Part shown: positions 1 through 7,727 of the stretch, one piece after another | Numbering within the stretch: position 1 is the stretch's first letter | Layout of the letters: each line of letters begins with the position of its first letter | Assembly (NCBI GenBank): GCA_016929135.1 | Contig: JAFGJK010000110.1 | Span: 20,923 to 84,922 of the forward strand | DNA length: 64,000 bases | Direction of reading: 5' to 3' | From: Spirochaetota bacterium | Lineage (GTDB): Bacteria > Spirochaetota > UBA4802 > UBA5550 | Notes under the pieces: generated by a model | Database searches by the model: none | Seen by the model: only the letters and a program-made list of their open reading frames with translations | Told to the model about the DNA's origin: nothing | Program-made: the position numbers and the translations under genes

Positions 1-1
1 G

Positions 2-241
2 GGAGACGAGGTGCTCTGGCTCATTGCAGGGGCATTCTCCCGGATCGGCGAACGGGCCATGGCGAATCACTACCGGGAACGGGTGTATTACTTCTACCCT
101 CAGAGCAGATACGGCGCGGCCATCGCCGGCTCCATCATGAGGGAGCGAGGCCTTTTTTTCCCCGCGGACCACTACGGGAAGGCCGTGCCGGTGAGGGGAG
201 ACCATGATTTCTGCAGGGGATGCGGCACCACCCGGCCTTGA
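2..241 (+). CDS. C-terminal fragment of a gene entering from the left edge; function unknown
   Basis: The reading frame is open from base 2, so this is the tail of a gene whose start lies outside the window; the GTG at 11 is internal. About 79 residues are visible. The helical run AGAFSRIGERAMANHYRERV followed by a YPQS turn looks like one TPR-like hairpin, as seen at the end of DUF2225 or TPR proteins. The last residues contain a CRGC pair that might be a metal ligand or chance. Family assignment is a guess; that it is coding is fairly secure. Confidence 0.5.
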   Translation, partial: GDEVLWLIAGAFSRIGERAMANHYRERVYYFYPQSRYGAAIAGSIMRERGLFFPADHYGKAVPVRGDHDFCRGCGTTRP

Positions 242-249
242 TTTTTTTA

Positions 250-277
250 TGGACATGAGTGCCGGATCTCGTATACT
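250..277 (+). promoter_or_regulatory. Possible sigma70-type promoter for the lipase gene
   Basis: TGGACA (250-255), a 16-base spacer and TATACT (272-277) lie just upstream of the lipase start at 311. Both boxes match the general bacterial consensus at five of six positions. It sits in the short gap after the stop of the preceding gene at 241, so the lipase could have its own transcript. Confidence 0.45.
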
Positions 278-310
278 ATGCCGTACGAATCCAGAAACAA
301 GGAGCTGACG

Positions 311-1336
311 ATGAAATCATATGCACACACCACCGGTACCTTTATCGGCAAGGGGGGCGTTGAGATATTCTTTCAAAGCTGGACGGTTCCGTCTCCGCGG
401 GGCATACTGGTGATCGCACACGGCGTTGGGGAGCACAGCGGGAGATATGCCAATATCATCGAACGGCTCGCCGGCGCCGGCATCTCGGTATACGCCAACG
501 ACCACAGGGGTCACGGGAGATCAGGCGGAAAGCGGGGCCACGTTGATTCCTTCATGGAGTACGTTTACGACCTGAAACTGCTCGTTGATTTTGTAAAGGA
601 AGAGCACGCGAAGATCCCCATGGTCCTTATGGGGCATAGCATGGGGGGGACGATCGCCTTCAAGTACGCACTGACCTACCCCGAGGACATGAAGGGTCTT
701 GTCCTCTCCTCGGCGGGGCTGATCACCGCGGTGGAGGTCCCCGGCTGGAAGACCTCCATGGGAAGGTTCTTCTCGAAATACCTGCCCGGCCTCTCCATGG
801 CCACCGGGCTCGATGCCTCCCAGCTGAGCCATGATCGTGATGTCGTCGAGGCCTACGAAAATGACCCCCTGGTACATGGCAAGGTATCGGCCCGCTGGTA
901 CACCGAGTTCACCTCCACCGGCGAGGAGTGCCTGCGAAGGGCGTCGGAGCTGCGAATGCCCCTCCTGGTGTTCCATGGGAAGGGGGATCTCATCGTCGAT
1001 TACCGGGGTAGCCTCCAGACACATGACGGCGCCTCCTCGGCTGATAAGACCCTGTACGTCTTCGAAAACCTGTATCACGAGACGATGAATGAGGCGCAGC
1101 AGGAGCGGCAGAGGGTCCTGGATATCGTGTCGAAGTGGATCCTCAAAGCCGTCGCTGCGCGGGGCAAGGCCACGGTGAAAGGTGCCGCCGGGAAAGCTGC
1201 GGGTACAAAAAAAGCCGCTGTGAAAAAGGCCGCTGCAGCTAAGAAAGCCGAAAAAAAGCCGGCGGCAAAGAAGTCTGCGCCGGTAAAGGCGAAGGGCAGA
1301 CCGAAGGCTGTTCAGGGGAAGAAAAAGAAGAGATAG
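311..1336 (+). CDS. Alpha/beta hydrolase (monoacylglycerol-lipase type) with a Lys/Ala-rich histone-H1-like tail
   Basis: A 341-residue protein. Residues 1 to about 275 form a serine hydrolase of the monoacylglycerol lipase/lysophospholipase family. Visible signs are HGVGEHSGRY near the oxyanion region, the nucleophile elbow GHSMGG, an acid residue in FHGKGDLIVDY and the catalytic His in LYHETMNE. I chose ATG 311 because AAGGAG (299-304) precedes it; an in-frame upstream ATG at 278 lacks a good ribosome site. The last 65 or so residues are unlike the family: repeated KKAA/AAKKA units, a KGRPK AT-hook-like core and a final KKKKR. Such tails are known on histone H1-like proteins and PhaF-type phasins, where they bind nucleic acid. 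That this tail does the same is inference. A strong terminator follows immediately. Confidence 0.85.
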   Translation: MKSYAHTTGTFIGKGGVEIFFQSWTVPSPRGILVIAHGVGEHSGRYANIIERLAGAGISVYANDHRGHGRSGGKRGHVDSFMEYVYDLKLLVDFVKEEHAKIPMVLMGHSMGGTIAFKYALTYPEDMKGLVLSSAGLITAVEVPGWKTSMGRFFSKYLPGLSMATGLDASQLSHDRDVVEAYENDPLVHGKVSARWYTEFTSTGEECLRRASELRMPLLVFHGKGDLIVDYRGSLQTHDGASSADKTLYVFENLYHETMNEAQQERQRVLDIVSKWILKAVAARGKATVKGAAGKAAGTKKAAVKKAAAAKKAEKKPAAKKSAPVKAKGRPKAVQGKKKKR

Positions 1337-1346
1337 AAAAAAATGA

Positions 1347-1371
1347 AAGCGGGGCAAGGCCCCGCTTTTTT
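1347..1371. terminator. Bidirectional rho-independent terminator
   Basis: The arms GCGGGG (1349-1354) and CCCCGC (1360-1365) close a small loop and are followed by a T run. A run of A residues precedes the hairpin, so it also has terminator form on the minus strand. It sits between two convergent genes ending at 1336 and 1397 and can serve both. Confidence 0.85.
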
Positions 1372-1396
1372 CATCCCGCCGATCCGCCGTCGGTGC

Positions 1397-2347
1397 TCAG
1401 GCGAACCTGTAGACCTCGATGCTGTTCTTACCCCGCTCGGTGGCCTTCTGCAATGCCAGCTCCGATCTCCTCAAAAGAGAGTCCAAGATGAGATCGTTCA
1501 TCAGATGCTTGTCTGCATGGTCGTTTTTTGCGATGTCACTGGGATTCAATTCCGATACGCCGATGGCCAGAGTGACCTTCAGACGCTCCCCCTCCACCGG
1601 CAGCGGCGAAATAGTGATGGTCTCCATCATTCGGTCCGCCACGCTGCGGGCGTTGTCGATGCCGGTATCGGGGAGGATCAGGAGAAAATCGGAGATGCCG
1701 ATCCTGCCCATCTTGTCATAGGGGCGGCAGGAGGCTCGAAGGCGCCTGCTGAACTCGAGGAGTATTCTGTCGCCCGCTTCCGATCCGTAATTCTCTGTCA
1801 GTTCCTTGAAATTGGTTATATTTGCCATGATCGACGATATGTATTTGCTCTCCCTGGATGCGCGCATCATCTCTTTCAACGCCTCGTCGAGGAGCGATCT
1901 GCGGTTCAGCAGATTCGTGTGGGGATCCTCCTTGGCGAACTTGATCATCTCCTTCCGGAATTTCTTTACCGCTTCCTCCAGCTTGATCGCCTTCTTGGCC
2001 ACCTGCATCCGTATCTGCAGCTCCTCCATGCCGAAGGGTTTAAATATGACATCGTCGGCGCCCGCATCTATCGTCTCCAGCAGCCTCTTCTGGTCTACCC
2101 TATCGGCGATGATGATGAGGTAGAGGTATTTCGTGTGTTTTATTTTCTTAACCCTTTTGCAGATCCCGTTGATGTCGAAATCCGCCTTCGTCCAGTTGAT
2201 GATGACCACCTGGGAGTTGTGCCGCTGTATGTCCTCGACGATGGTATTGATGCCTTCGGCAAGGTTGATCGAATAGGCTGCATCGACCAGCGACTGGGTT
2301 ATTGCCGTGAGGAGAGATTTCGTATGGTTTACCAGAAGAATTTTCAT
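1397..2347 (-). CDS. Pseudo-receiver plus degenerate GGDEF domain protein
   Basis: A 316-residue cytoplasmic protein with a response-regulator receiver fold (about 1-115), a linker helix and a GGDEF fold (about 135-315). The receiver keeps the conserved Lys (FKPF, Lys103). The usual acidic pair is Asn7-His8 and the phosphoacceptor position aligns with Asn51, so phosphorylation is unlikely. In the cyclase domain the signature reads GISDF (217-221) and the metal-site Asp aligns with Asn176 (NITNFK), so cyclic-di-GMP synthesis is also unlikely. It is probably a non-catalytic signalling or binding module. The ATG at 2347 has an AAAGG-type ribosome site. It is convergent with the lipase gene across the shared terminator. 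Confidence 0.75.
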   Translation of the reverse strand: MKILLVNHTKSLLTAITQSLVDAAYSINLAEGINTIVEDIQRHNSQVVIINWTKADFDINGICKRVKKIKHTKYLYLIIIADRVDQKRLLETIDAGADDVIFKPFGMEELQIRMQVAKKAIKLEEAVKKFRKEMIKFAKEDPHTNLLNRRSLLDEALKEMMRASRESKYISSIMANITNFKELTENYGSEAGDRILLEFSRRLRASCRPYDKMGRIGISDFLLILPDTGIDNARSVADRMMETITISPLPVEGERLKVTLAIGVSELNPSDIAKNDHADKHLMNDLILDSLLRRSELALQKATERGKNSIEVYRFA

Positions 2348-2454
2348 TGTGCGACCTTTCTATAATGTAGTAGTGTGACCGTGCACCTTTCATCGGTAGG
2401 GCCTTCCTATGCTAGGAGGGGTTTTCAATATTTGTCAATTAAAATATGGCGGGA

Positions 2455-3069
2455 TCACCCGATATCAAACCGGCTCCTGAGGTCTCCGGCGATCCGGTGA
2501 AAGACATCCTCCTCGCTCCCTGATCCGTCTATCACGGTGAATGTCTCGTCGGCAATATCCAGGTATATTGCCCGGACCCTTTCCAGAATGGGGATGCGTT
2601 CGAACAGTTCGGTGTCGCCCCCCCTGTTCCGCAAGGAGACCCTGGCGAGTGCCGTCTCGGGGGGGATGTCGATGAGATACACCCGGTGGGGCTCGGGGAA
2701 CCCCATAGCCCGGTTATCCTCCAGAATCCTCTGTGGCGGAAGCCCCCCCGCGCCCTGATAGGCGGCGTTGGAAAAAAAATAGCGGTCCATAATCACGGAG
2801 ATGCCGCAGGCGAGTGCGGGAGTGACGTTCCTCCTCACGTCATCCTCCCTGTCCAGCAGGAAGAGCCGATGCTGTTCCTCAGGGGCCGGTGCGGTGGGGG
2901 AGGTGAGGAATGTTCGGATCCTCGATCCCCATTCACCGGCTGAGGGTTCGGACAGGAGGATTGTCTCAATGCCCGCGTCGGCGATGTGTTGATGGCAGCG
3001 CCGTGCCTGGGTCGATTTCCCGGATCCGTCAATCCCTTCGAAGACGATGAAGAGTGAACGGTGTATCAT
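2455..3069 (-). CDS. tmk: Thymidylate kinase (dTMP kinase)
   Basis: A 204-residue enzyme that phosphorylates dTMP to dTDP. The N-terminal P-loop reads FEGIDGSGKST, followed by LSEPS where the family has the REP-type loop. The DR of MDRYFFSNAAYQG and a lid region near residue 150 fit bacterial Tmk, as does the length. The ATG at 3069 overlaps the stop of the upstream gene in an ATGA junction, which suggests translational coupling. The ORF continues upstream in frame but that part lies within the neighbouring gene. It ends a minus-strand run with the CysZ-like, Sua5 and GNAT genes. Confidence 0.92.
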   Translation of the reverse strand: MIHRSLFIVFEGIDGSGKSTQARRCHQHIADAGIETILLSEPSAGEWGSRIRTFLTSPTAPAPEEQHRLFLLDREDDVRRNVTPALACGISVIMDRYFFSNAAYQGAGGLPPQRILEDNRAMGFPEPHRVYLIDIPPETALARVSLRNRGGDTELFERIPILERVRAIYLDIADETFTVIDGSGSEEDVFHRIAGDLRSRFDIG

Positions 3070-3866
3070 GCGCGGTCGCCCCTCGGCGCCGCTGCGCCAG
3101 CAGGGAGATCGTTCCGTATGTGCTCGATGAAAAGGATGGTGGCGCCTATGGTGGCGCAGTTCAGACCGAGAAAGCCCAGCACCGGGATATAGGAGGCAAG
3201 GAAGAACGCGGCGCCGAGTCCCGCCACGAGCCATTTATGGTGCCAGGCGATCCAGAATTTTTCGCTGAATCCGAGACGCCGCCGCTCCATGGGGAAATCG
3301 AAAAACTGGTAACCGATAAAAAAGGAGGCGGTGAGAAAGCTCATGACGCTGTAGAGCACCTGGCCGAAGAAGGGGACCAGATTCAGGAAGAGGAGGATGA
3401 TGTTGAGCAACAGCATCAGCAGAAGCAGAATCATGATGCCGGCGGTGATCCTTATGATATCCTTCAGCAGCGTCGTGAATCTGAATTTCTCGTCGAAACC
3501 TTCGCCGGTGATCACCCGTTCGACCTTCATCGAGAGAAAGTCGTTGAAGGGGGCGGTGACGATGCACCCGGTGATGGAGTAGACCAAAACACTGACGATG
3601 GACAGCAGGACGAAGAGCACCGGTTTCAGCAGGACCCGAAGCACCACCATGTACCATGCGGTACCGGCAAGAAGCCCCGAGAACCATGTATCGAAAATCC
3701 TGTAGGATATGATAAACACGGTGACCAGAACGACGATGTTCAGGATGAAGGGGATGATGAAATACCAGCCAAAGCCCCTGTGACTCACTATGAAGGGGAT
3801 GGCCCTGAAGAATGAAACGAACCCCCTGAAAAATGATCCACTGTGATGCCTCTCATGCGTTGTCAT
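3066..3866 (-). CDS. EI24/CysZ-like integral membrane protein
   Basis: About 266 residues with four to six strongly hydrophobic segments (about residues 25-50, 65-105, 140-175 and 220-245). The GFGWYFIIPFILN start and the VVLRVLLKPVLF and APFNDFLS loops are typical of the EI24/CysZ family, some of which permeate sulfate. No substrate is implied here. The ATG at 3866 with GGGGTGA upstream looks better than the GTG at 3875. The start overlaps the end of the Sua5 gene by 14 bases, and the stop overlaps tmk. Confidence 0.75.
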   Translation of the reverse strand: MTTHERHHSGSFFRGFVSFFRAIPFIVSHRGFGWYFIIPFILNIVVLVTVFIISYRIFDTWFSGLLAGTAWYMVVLRVLLKPVLFVLLSIVSVLVYSITGCIVTAPFNDFLSMKVERVITGEGFDEKFRFTTLLKDIIRITAGIMILLLLMLLLNIILLFLNLVPFFGQVLYSVMSFLTASFFIGYQFFDFPMERRRLGFSEKFWIAWHHKWLVAGLGAAFFLASYIPVLGFLGLNCATIGATILFIEHIRNDLPAGAAAPRGDRA

Positions 3867-4848
3867 CGCCTTCACCCCTGTCCTGTCTTCGGGATGCCCT
3901 CCTGAGCCGGTCCATTATGGCAAGGCCGAGATCGTGTTCCGGCACCCTCTCGGCGAATATAACACACTTGCCGAGTCTGTCAAGTTCATGCAGCGATGAA
4001 AAGAGGTTTGCCGCCGCTTCCCTCAGGTCGCCCCGGGGGGAGAGAATCCTGGTTCTGGAGTCATGGGGGGTGCCGCCGTGACTTGTGAAAAACAGCAGCG
4101 CGGCGTCTTTGTTACGCAGATGCTCGTCATCGATTGTTCCCACTATCCGCACAGGTGTTGAGGGGGAATAATGGTAGGGGAGCTGGCCCGGCGCCTCGAT
4201 GGTCGGTGAGGATCGCTGCTCCAGTAGATGCCCGTACATTCTTTCCAGCTCCTCCACCGGGACGCCCCCCGGCCTGAGCAGCTCCAGTGAGTCCCCCGAT
4301 ACCTTCACTATCGTCGATTCCACTCCAACCTCGCACCTGCCGCCGTCGATGATCATGTCCACTGCGCCTCCCAACTGCTCCTGGACGTGCCGGGCCTCCG
4401 TGGGGCTCGTCGCGCCGAAGCGATTTGCGCTGGGTGCCGCGATGGGGAAGCCGCAGGCCTCAATGAGGCGGAGGGCCACTCCATGCCGCGGCATCCGAAC
4501 CGCCACGGTGCCGAGCCCGGCGGTGACGATGTCGGGAACACACTCCCTCTTTTTCAGGACCAGGGTGAGCGGCCCGGGCCAGAAGCGGCGGGCTACCCGT
4601 TCCGCCAGCTCCGGTACATCGGCGGCAAGGTCACCCAGCTGTTCGAAACGGGAGATGTGCACGATGAGGGGATCGAAAAAGGGTCTCCGCTTGGCCTCGA
4701 AAACCCTGGCCACGGCTGTGGGGTTCGAGGAGATGGCGCCCAGGCCGTACACGGTCTCAGTGGGGAATGAGACGATCCCCCCCCCTTGGAGTATATCGGC
4801 GGCCCGCGCGATCTCCTCTTCCGTTGCCGGCACTATGGCGGTGGTCAT
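3853..4848 (-). CDS. L-threonylcarbamoyladenylate synthase (Sua5/TsaC family)
   Basis: A 331-residue protein. It makes threonylcarbamoyl-AMP for the t6A37 modification of ANN-decoding tRNAs. The N-terminal YrdC domain shows GGGIVSFPTETVYGLG, KRR and SAN motifs (AAPSANRFG); an extra C-terminal domain of about 110 residues places it with long Sua5 rather than short TsaC. Codons 22-24 are encoded by a run of nine G on the coding strand (4777-4785), a possible slippage site in a gene that is usually essential. Upstream GNAT gene ends five bases before it. Confidence 0.92.
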   Translation of the reverse strand: MTTAIVPATEEEIARAADILQGGGIVSFPTETVYGLGAISSNPTAVARVFEAKRRPFFDPLIVHISRFEQLGDLAADVPELAERVARRFWPGPLTLVLKKRECVPDIVTAGLGTVAVRMPRHGVALRLIEACGFPIAAPSANRFGATSPTEARHVQEQLGGAVDMIIDGGRCEVGVESTIVKVSGDSLELLRPGGVPVEELERMYGHLLEQRSSPTIEAPGQLPYHYSPSTPVRIVGTIDDEHLRNKDAALLFFTSHGGTPHDSRTRILSPRGDLREAAANLFSSLHELDRLGKCVIFAERVPEHDLGLAIMDRLRRASRRQDRGEGDDNA

Positions 4849-4853
4849 GTCGG

Positions 4854-5351
4854 TTACCGTCGATTGATCGTATAGGAGTAGATTTCCGTATCCGCGCCGT
4901 CGTTATCCGCGGCCCGGTCGAAAAATGCCCAGCCCCGGGAGGAATAGTAGGCCTGCAGCGATGCCTTTTCTGACTGACCGAGAAACAGGTAGATCCGTTC
5001 AAGGCCCAGCACGGCGGCCCTATCAACGACGGCGTCCATCAGCAGCCCGGCGATGCCACGATTCCGGAATTCCGGGAGAACGTAGAGCGAGGCGAGCCAT
5101 GGATTCAGGTCCCTCCTTTCCCACAGGTCGTCTCTCTTCAGCGACACCATCCCCACCGGCATGGTGTGGGCAACGGCATAGAAGGAGAGGGGTATCTCAA
5201 TTCCCGAGGCCCTGGCCCTGTAGGATTCCAGAACCGCCCTGAAGGGGATGTCCCGTTGCATATACCACTGTCGGTATGACCAGTGGGCCAATATCGGCGC
5301 AAATTCGGGCTGATGGTGCAGCGGGTGTATGTGTATGCTCTCCTGGTTCAT
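4854..5351 (-). CDS. GNAT family N-acetyltransferase
   Basis: 165 residues. The acetyl-CoA site motif A is visible as LYVLPEFRNRGIAGLLMDAVVDRA, shortened here to its core LPEFRNRGIAG, and motif B follows with YLFLGQSEKASLQAYYSSRGW. The opening HIHPLHHQPEFAPILAHW resembles GNAT proteins of unknown substrate. The ATG at 5351 is preceded by GGAGAACG. It heads the minus-strand run that continues into Sua5 five bases downstream. The acceptor substrate cannot be told from sequence. Confidence 0.85.
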   Translation of the reverse strand: MNQESIHIHPLHHQPEFAPILAHWSYRQWYMQRDIPFRAVLESYRARASGIEIPLSFYAVAHTMPVGMVSLKRDDLWERRDLNPWLASLYVLPEFRNRGIAGLLMDAVVDRAAVLGLERIYLFLGQSEKASLQAYYSSRGWAFFDRAADNDGADTEIYSYTINRR

Positions 5352-5421
5352 GGGTGCGTTCTCCGGGAGATTCCGGCCGATGCATCGCTGTGATGGCCGT
5401 TGCCCTGTGGGCTTTCGAAAA

Positions 5422-6168
5422 TCACGACAGAAGTTTCTTCATTGTCTTTTCGAGCCAGTCGATATGCTCGATGACGGCCGTCTTTGCCCGTTCGGGATTT
5501 CGCGCTCGTATCGCCTCGATGATGTTCTTGTGATGCGTGTAGAATATCTTCGATACGTCCGGCACCGCCATGAGCTTCTGCCTGCTGTAGGGGAGGGCGC
5601 CGCGGAGGATCCAGGTGATCGATTTCATGAGATGCGCGAATATGGTATTGTTGGTGCTGTCGGCGAGGTTGTGGTAGAATTTTGTGTAGAGCCGTCCCCC
5701 CTCCCGGGTGGATACCAGGTTCTCGATGCCGATGGTCGAGGCGTCGTCATCAAAGGTGGACAGCTCCTGTAGCTGGGCCTTCGTGGCGTTTTTCGCCGCC
5801 ATCATCGCCGCCTCGGAATCGATGAGCCTTCGTACCGACAGAAGCTCCCATATTTTATTGTGGTCCACGGCGATGAGGTCGCCGATCTTCGATTCCAGCG
5901 GCAGCTGTTCCGAGGATTGGACGAACTTACCCTTTCTCCCCTTGGAGACGATATAGCCCTTCGCCTCCAGGAGCTTCATCGCCTCTCTGAGGGATATCCT
6001 GCTTATCCCGAACCGCCGGGTCATCTCGTTTTCCGAGGGGAGGCGGTCCCCCGGTTTCAGGTTGCCCGATTTGATGAGCTCGGTGATCTGTTGCACCACG
6101 AGGCTCGGAATATCCGGCGATTTTGTGATTCTGTTCAGGGAGAGGTTCTGTGCGTCATCTTTAACCAT
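5422..6168 (-). CDS. FadR-subfamily GntR transcriptional regulator
   Basis: About 248 residues. The N-terminal winged helix (SLVVQQITELIKSGNLKPGD, then LPSENEMTRRFGISRISLRE) is classic GntR; the C-terminal half is an all-helical FCD-type ligand domain with the metal-site pattern ending in THHKNIIEAIRARN. An alternative TTG start at 6204 adds 12 residues; I prefer ATG 6168, which has a weak GGGG upstream. It is divergent from the fadI-fadJ operon. A palindrome matching the FadR-subfamily operator form lies between the boxes of the opposite promoter, so it is the likely repressor of that operon. The effector is probably an acyl-CoA or related acid, by inference. Confidence 0.85.
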   Translation of the reverse strand: MVKDDAQNLSLNRITKSPDIPSLVVQQITELIKSGNLKPGDRLPSENEMTRRFGISRISLREAMKLLEAKGYIVSKGRKGKFVQSSEQLPLESKIGDLIAVDHNKIWELLSVRRLIDSEAAMMAAKNATKAQLQELSTFDDDASTIGIENLVSTREGGRLYTKFYHNLADSTNNTIFAHLMKSITWILRGALPYSRQKLMAVPDVSKIFYTHHKNIIEAIRARNPERAKTAVIEHIDWLEKTMKKLLS

Positions 6169-6249
6169 GGTAGACCCCGCTGGTTTTTTCTCTGTTATGT
6201 TCAATGTCTGAAAATAACAGAATTTGTCAAAGAAATAATCGAAATCTAT

Positions 6250-6277
6250 TTGACATATTGTAATACAAACTTATATT
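6250..6277 (+). promoter_or_regulatory. Promoter of the beta-oxidation operon
   Basis: A perfect -35 box TTGACA (6250-6255), a 16-base spacer and TATATT (6272-6277). It lies in an AT-rich gap between the regulator and fadI, and the palindrome at 6258-6268 fills the spacer. Expected transcription start is near 6284, giving a leader of roughly 130 bases before the fadI ATG. Confidence 0.75.
6258..6268. promoter_or_regulatory. FadR/GntR-type operator palindrome
   Basis: TTGTAATACAA is a perfect 5+1+5 palindrome. It fits the operator form TNGTNNNACNA known for FadR-subfamily GntR proteins. It lies wholly between the -35 and -10 boxes of the fad promoter, where a bound repressor would block RNA polymerase. 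The adjacent divergent regulator gene makes it the natural ligand. Confidence 0.7.
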
Positions 6278-6412
6278 AAGTCAATAACAAATTTCAAAGT
6301 CGTGCCGCCGAAGCGACCTCGCGGAAATGAACAAACCGTGAGACGATGTACTATCCGCGGCAGCCTGTTATGCGGACGGCGGCGATGTCATATGATATGC
6401 ACAGGGGGGAAT

Positions 6413-7714
6413 ATGAAGCCGAGAAGAGTTGCCGTCATCGATTATTGCCGCACGCCCTTTCTCCGATCCGGGACCGGGTATTCCGATCTCATGGCATGGC
6501 AGATCGGCCGTCATGCGGTCAAGGGGCTCATGGCAAAGGCCGGGGTCGACGCCTCAGTGATCGACCACATCATCATGGGGTGCGTCGCCACCGATGTCGC
6601 CACGACCAACGTAGCCAGAGAGATCGGCCTGGGTGCTGGCCTGCCTGAGAGGATTCCCGCGCATACCTGCACCGTAGCCTGCGTATCGGCAAACATGGCG
6701 GTCACGACGGGAGCGGACATGATCGTAAACGGCCATGCCGAGGCGGTGATCGGCGGCGGCGTAGAGTCCTTTTCAGATCCCGACATAAAGATATCGAAAG
6801 CCTACCGGAAGTTCATCACGGACATGACCATGTTCAAAAAGCCGAAGACCCTTGGAGGAAAGCTGAAACTGTTACGCAGGATGAAACTGAAAGACTTTGT
6901 CCTGCCGGAAAGACCGGCCATCGGCGAGTATTCTACCGGCCTTACCATGGTGCAGGCGGCGGAGCGGCTGGCAAGGAAGATGGGGATAAGTCAGGAGGAC
7001 CAGGACAGATACGCGATACTCTCGCATCACCGGGCGGCCGAGGCAACGAAGGCCGGCATCCTCAGGAGAGAGATCGTTCCCGTGGTGAGCAACGGGTCGA
7101 ACAGGCCCATAAGCGAGGATAATGGATTCCGTGCTGATGCCACGCTGGAAAAAATATCGAAGCTGAAGGGGGTTGTGGACAGGAAGTACGGCACGGTCAC
7201 GGCGGCGAATTCGTCGTTTCTCACCGACGGGGGATCTGCGGTGCTCCTTATGAGTGAAGAGAAGGCGAAGAGGCTGGGGCTGAAGCCGAAGGCGTATCTG
7301 AAATCCTACATATACACGGGACAGGACCTGTGGGACGAACTGCTTCTGGGACCTGCCGTGGCGATACCGCAGATACTGAAGCATATGAAGATGAAGCTCT
7401 CGGATATCGGTGTCTTTGAGATCCACGAGGCCTTCGCGGCCCAGATGCTGGGGGTGATGCAGTGCCTGGAATCGGAATATCTGTCCCGCAAGGTGCTGGG
7501 TCTCGAGGGGAAGACGGGGAAGTTAAGGATAGAGAAGGTGAACGTGCATGGCGGATCTCTATCCCTCGGGCATCCCTTCGGTGCCACCGGCGGCAGGCTT
7601 ATCGGTGCATGCTGCAGGAGGCTCATCGACGAGGGGGAGCGATATGGGCTCATTGCGGGCTGCGCGGCCGGCGCTGTGGGGAACGCCATGCTTTTTGAGA
7701 ATGCAGCGAGATAG
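6413..7714 (+). CDS. fadI: 3-ketoacyl-CoA thiolase, trifunctional-beta (FadI/HADHB) type
   Basis: 433 residues. It performs the last step of beta-oxidation, cleaving 3-ketoacyl-CoA with CoA. The nucleophilic Cys is in VACVSANMAVTTGAD, very close to the HADHB pattern; the catalytic His is in SLGHPFGATGGR and the second Cys in GCAAGAVGNA. ATG 6413 is chosen because GGGGGGA (6403-6409) precedes it and the family N-terminus (RRVAVIDYCRTPF) begins there; the frame is open for 37 codons further upstream. It is followed 13 bases later by fadJ, with which it should form the alpha/beta complex. Confidence 0.92.
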   Translation: MKPRRVAVIDYCRTPFLRSGTGYSDLMAWQIGRHAVKGLMAKAGVDASVIDHIIMGCVATDVATTNVAREIGLGAGLPERIPAHTCTVACVSANMAVTTGADMIVNGHAEAVIGGGVESFSDPDIKISKAYRKFITDMTMFKKPKTLGGKLKLLRRMKLKDFVLPERPAIGEYSTGLTMVQAAERLARKMGISQEDQDRYAILSHHRAAEATKAGILRREIVPVVSNGSNRPISEDNGFRADATLEKISKLKGVVDRKYGTVTAANSSFLTDGGSAVLLMSEEKAKRLGLKPKAYLKSYIYTGQDLWDELLLGPAVAIPQILKHMKMKLSDIGVFEIHEAFAAQMLGVMQCLESEYLSRKVLGLEGKTGKLRIEKVNVHGGSLSLGHPFGATGGRLIGACCRRLIDEGERYGLIAGCAAGAVGNAMLFENAAR

Positions 7715-7727
7715 AGGAGGAAGGGCA

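Noticed and set aside
1343..2365. 340-codon plus-strand frame opposite the pseudo-receiver gene
   Set aside because: Starts inside the terminator and has no recognisable domain; the minus-strand frame shows receiver and GGDEF folds.
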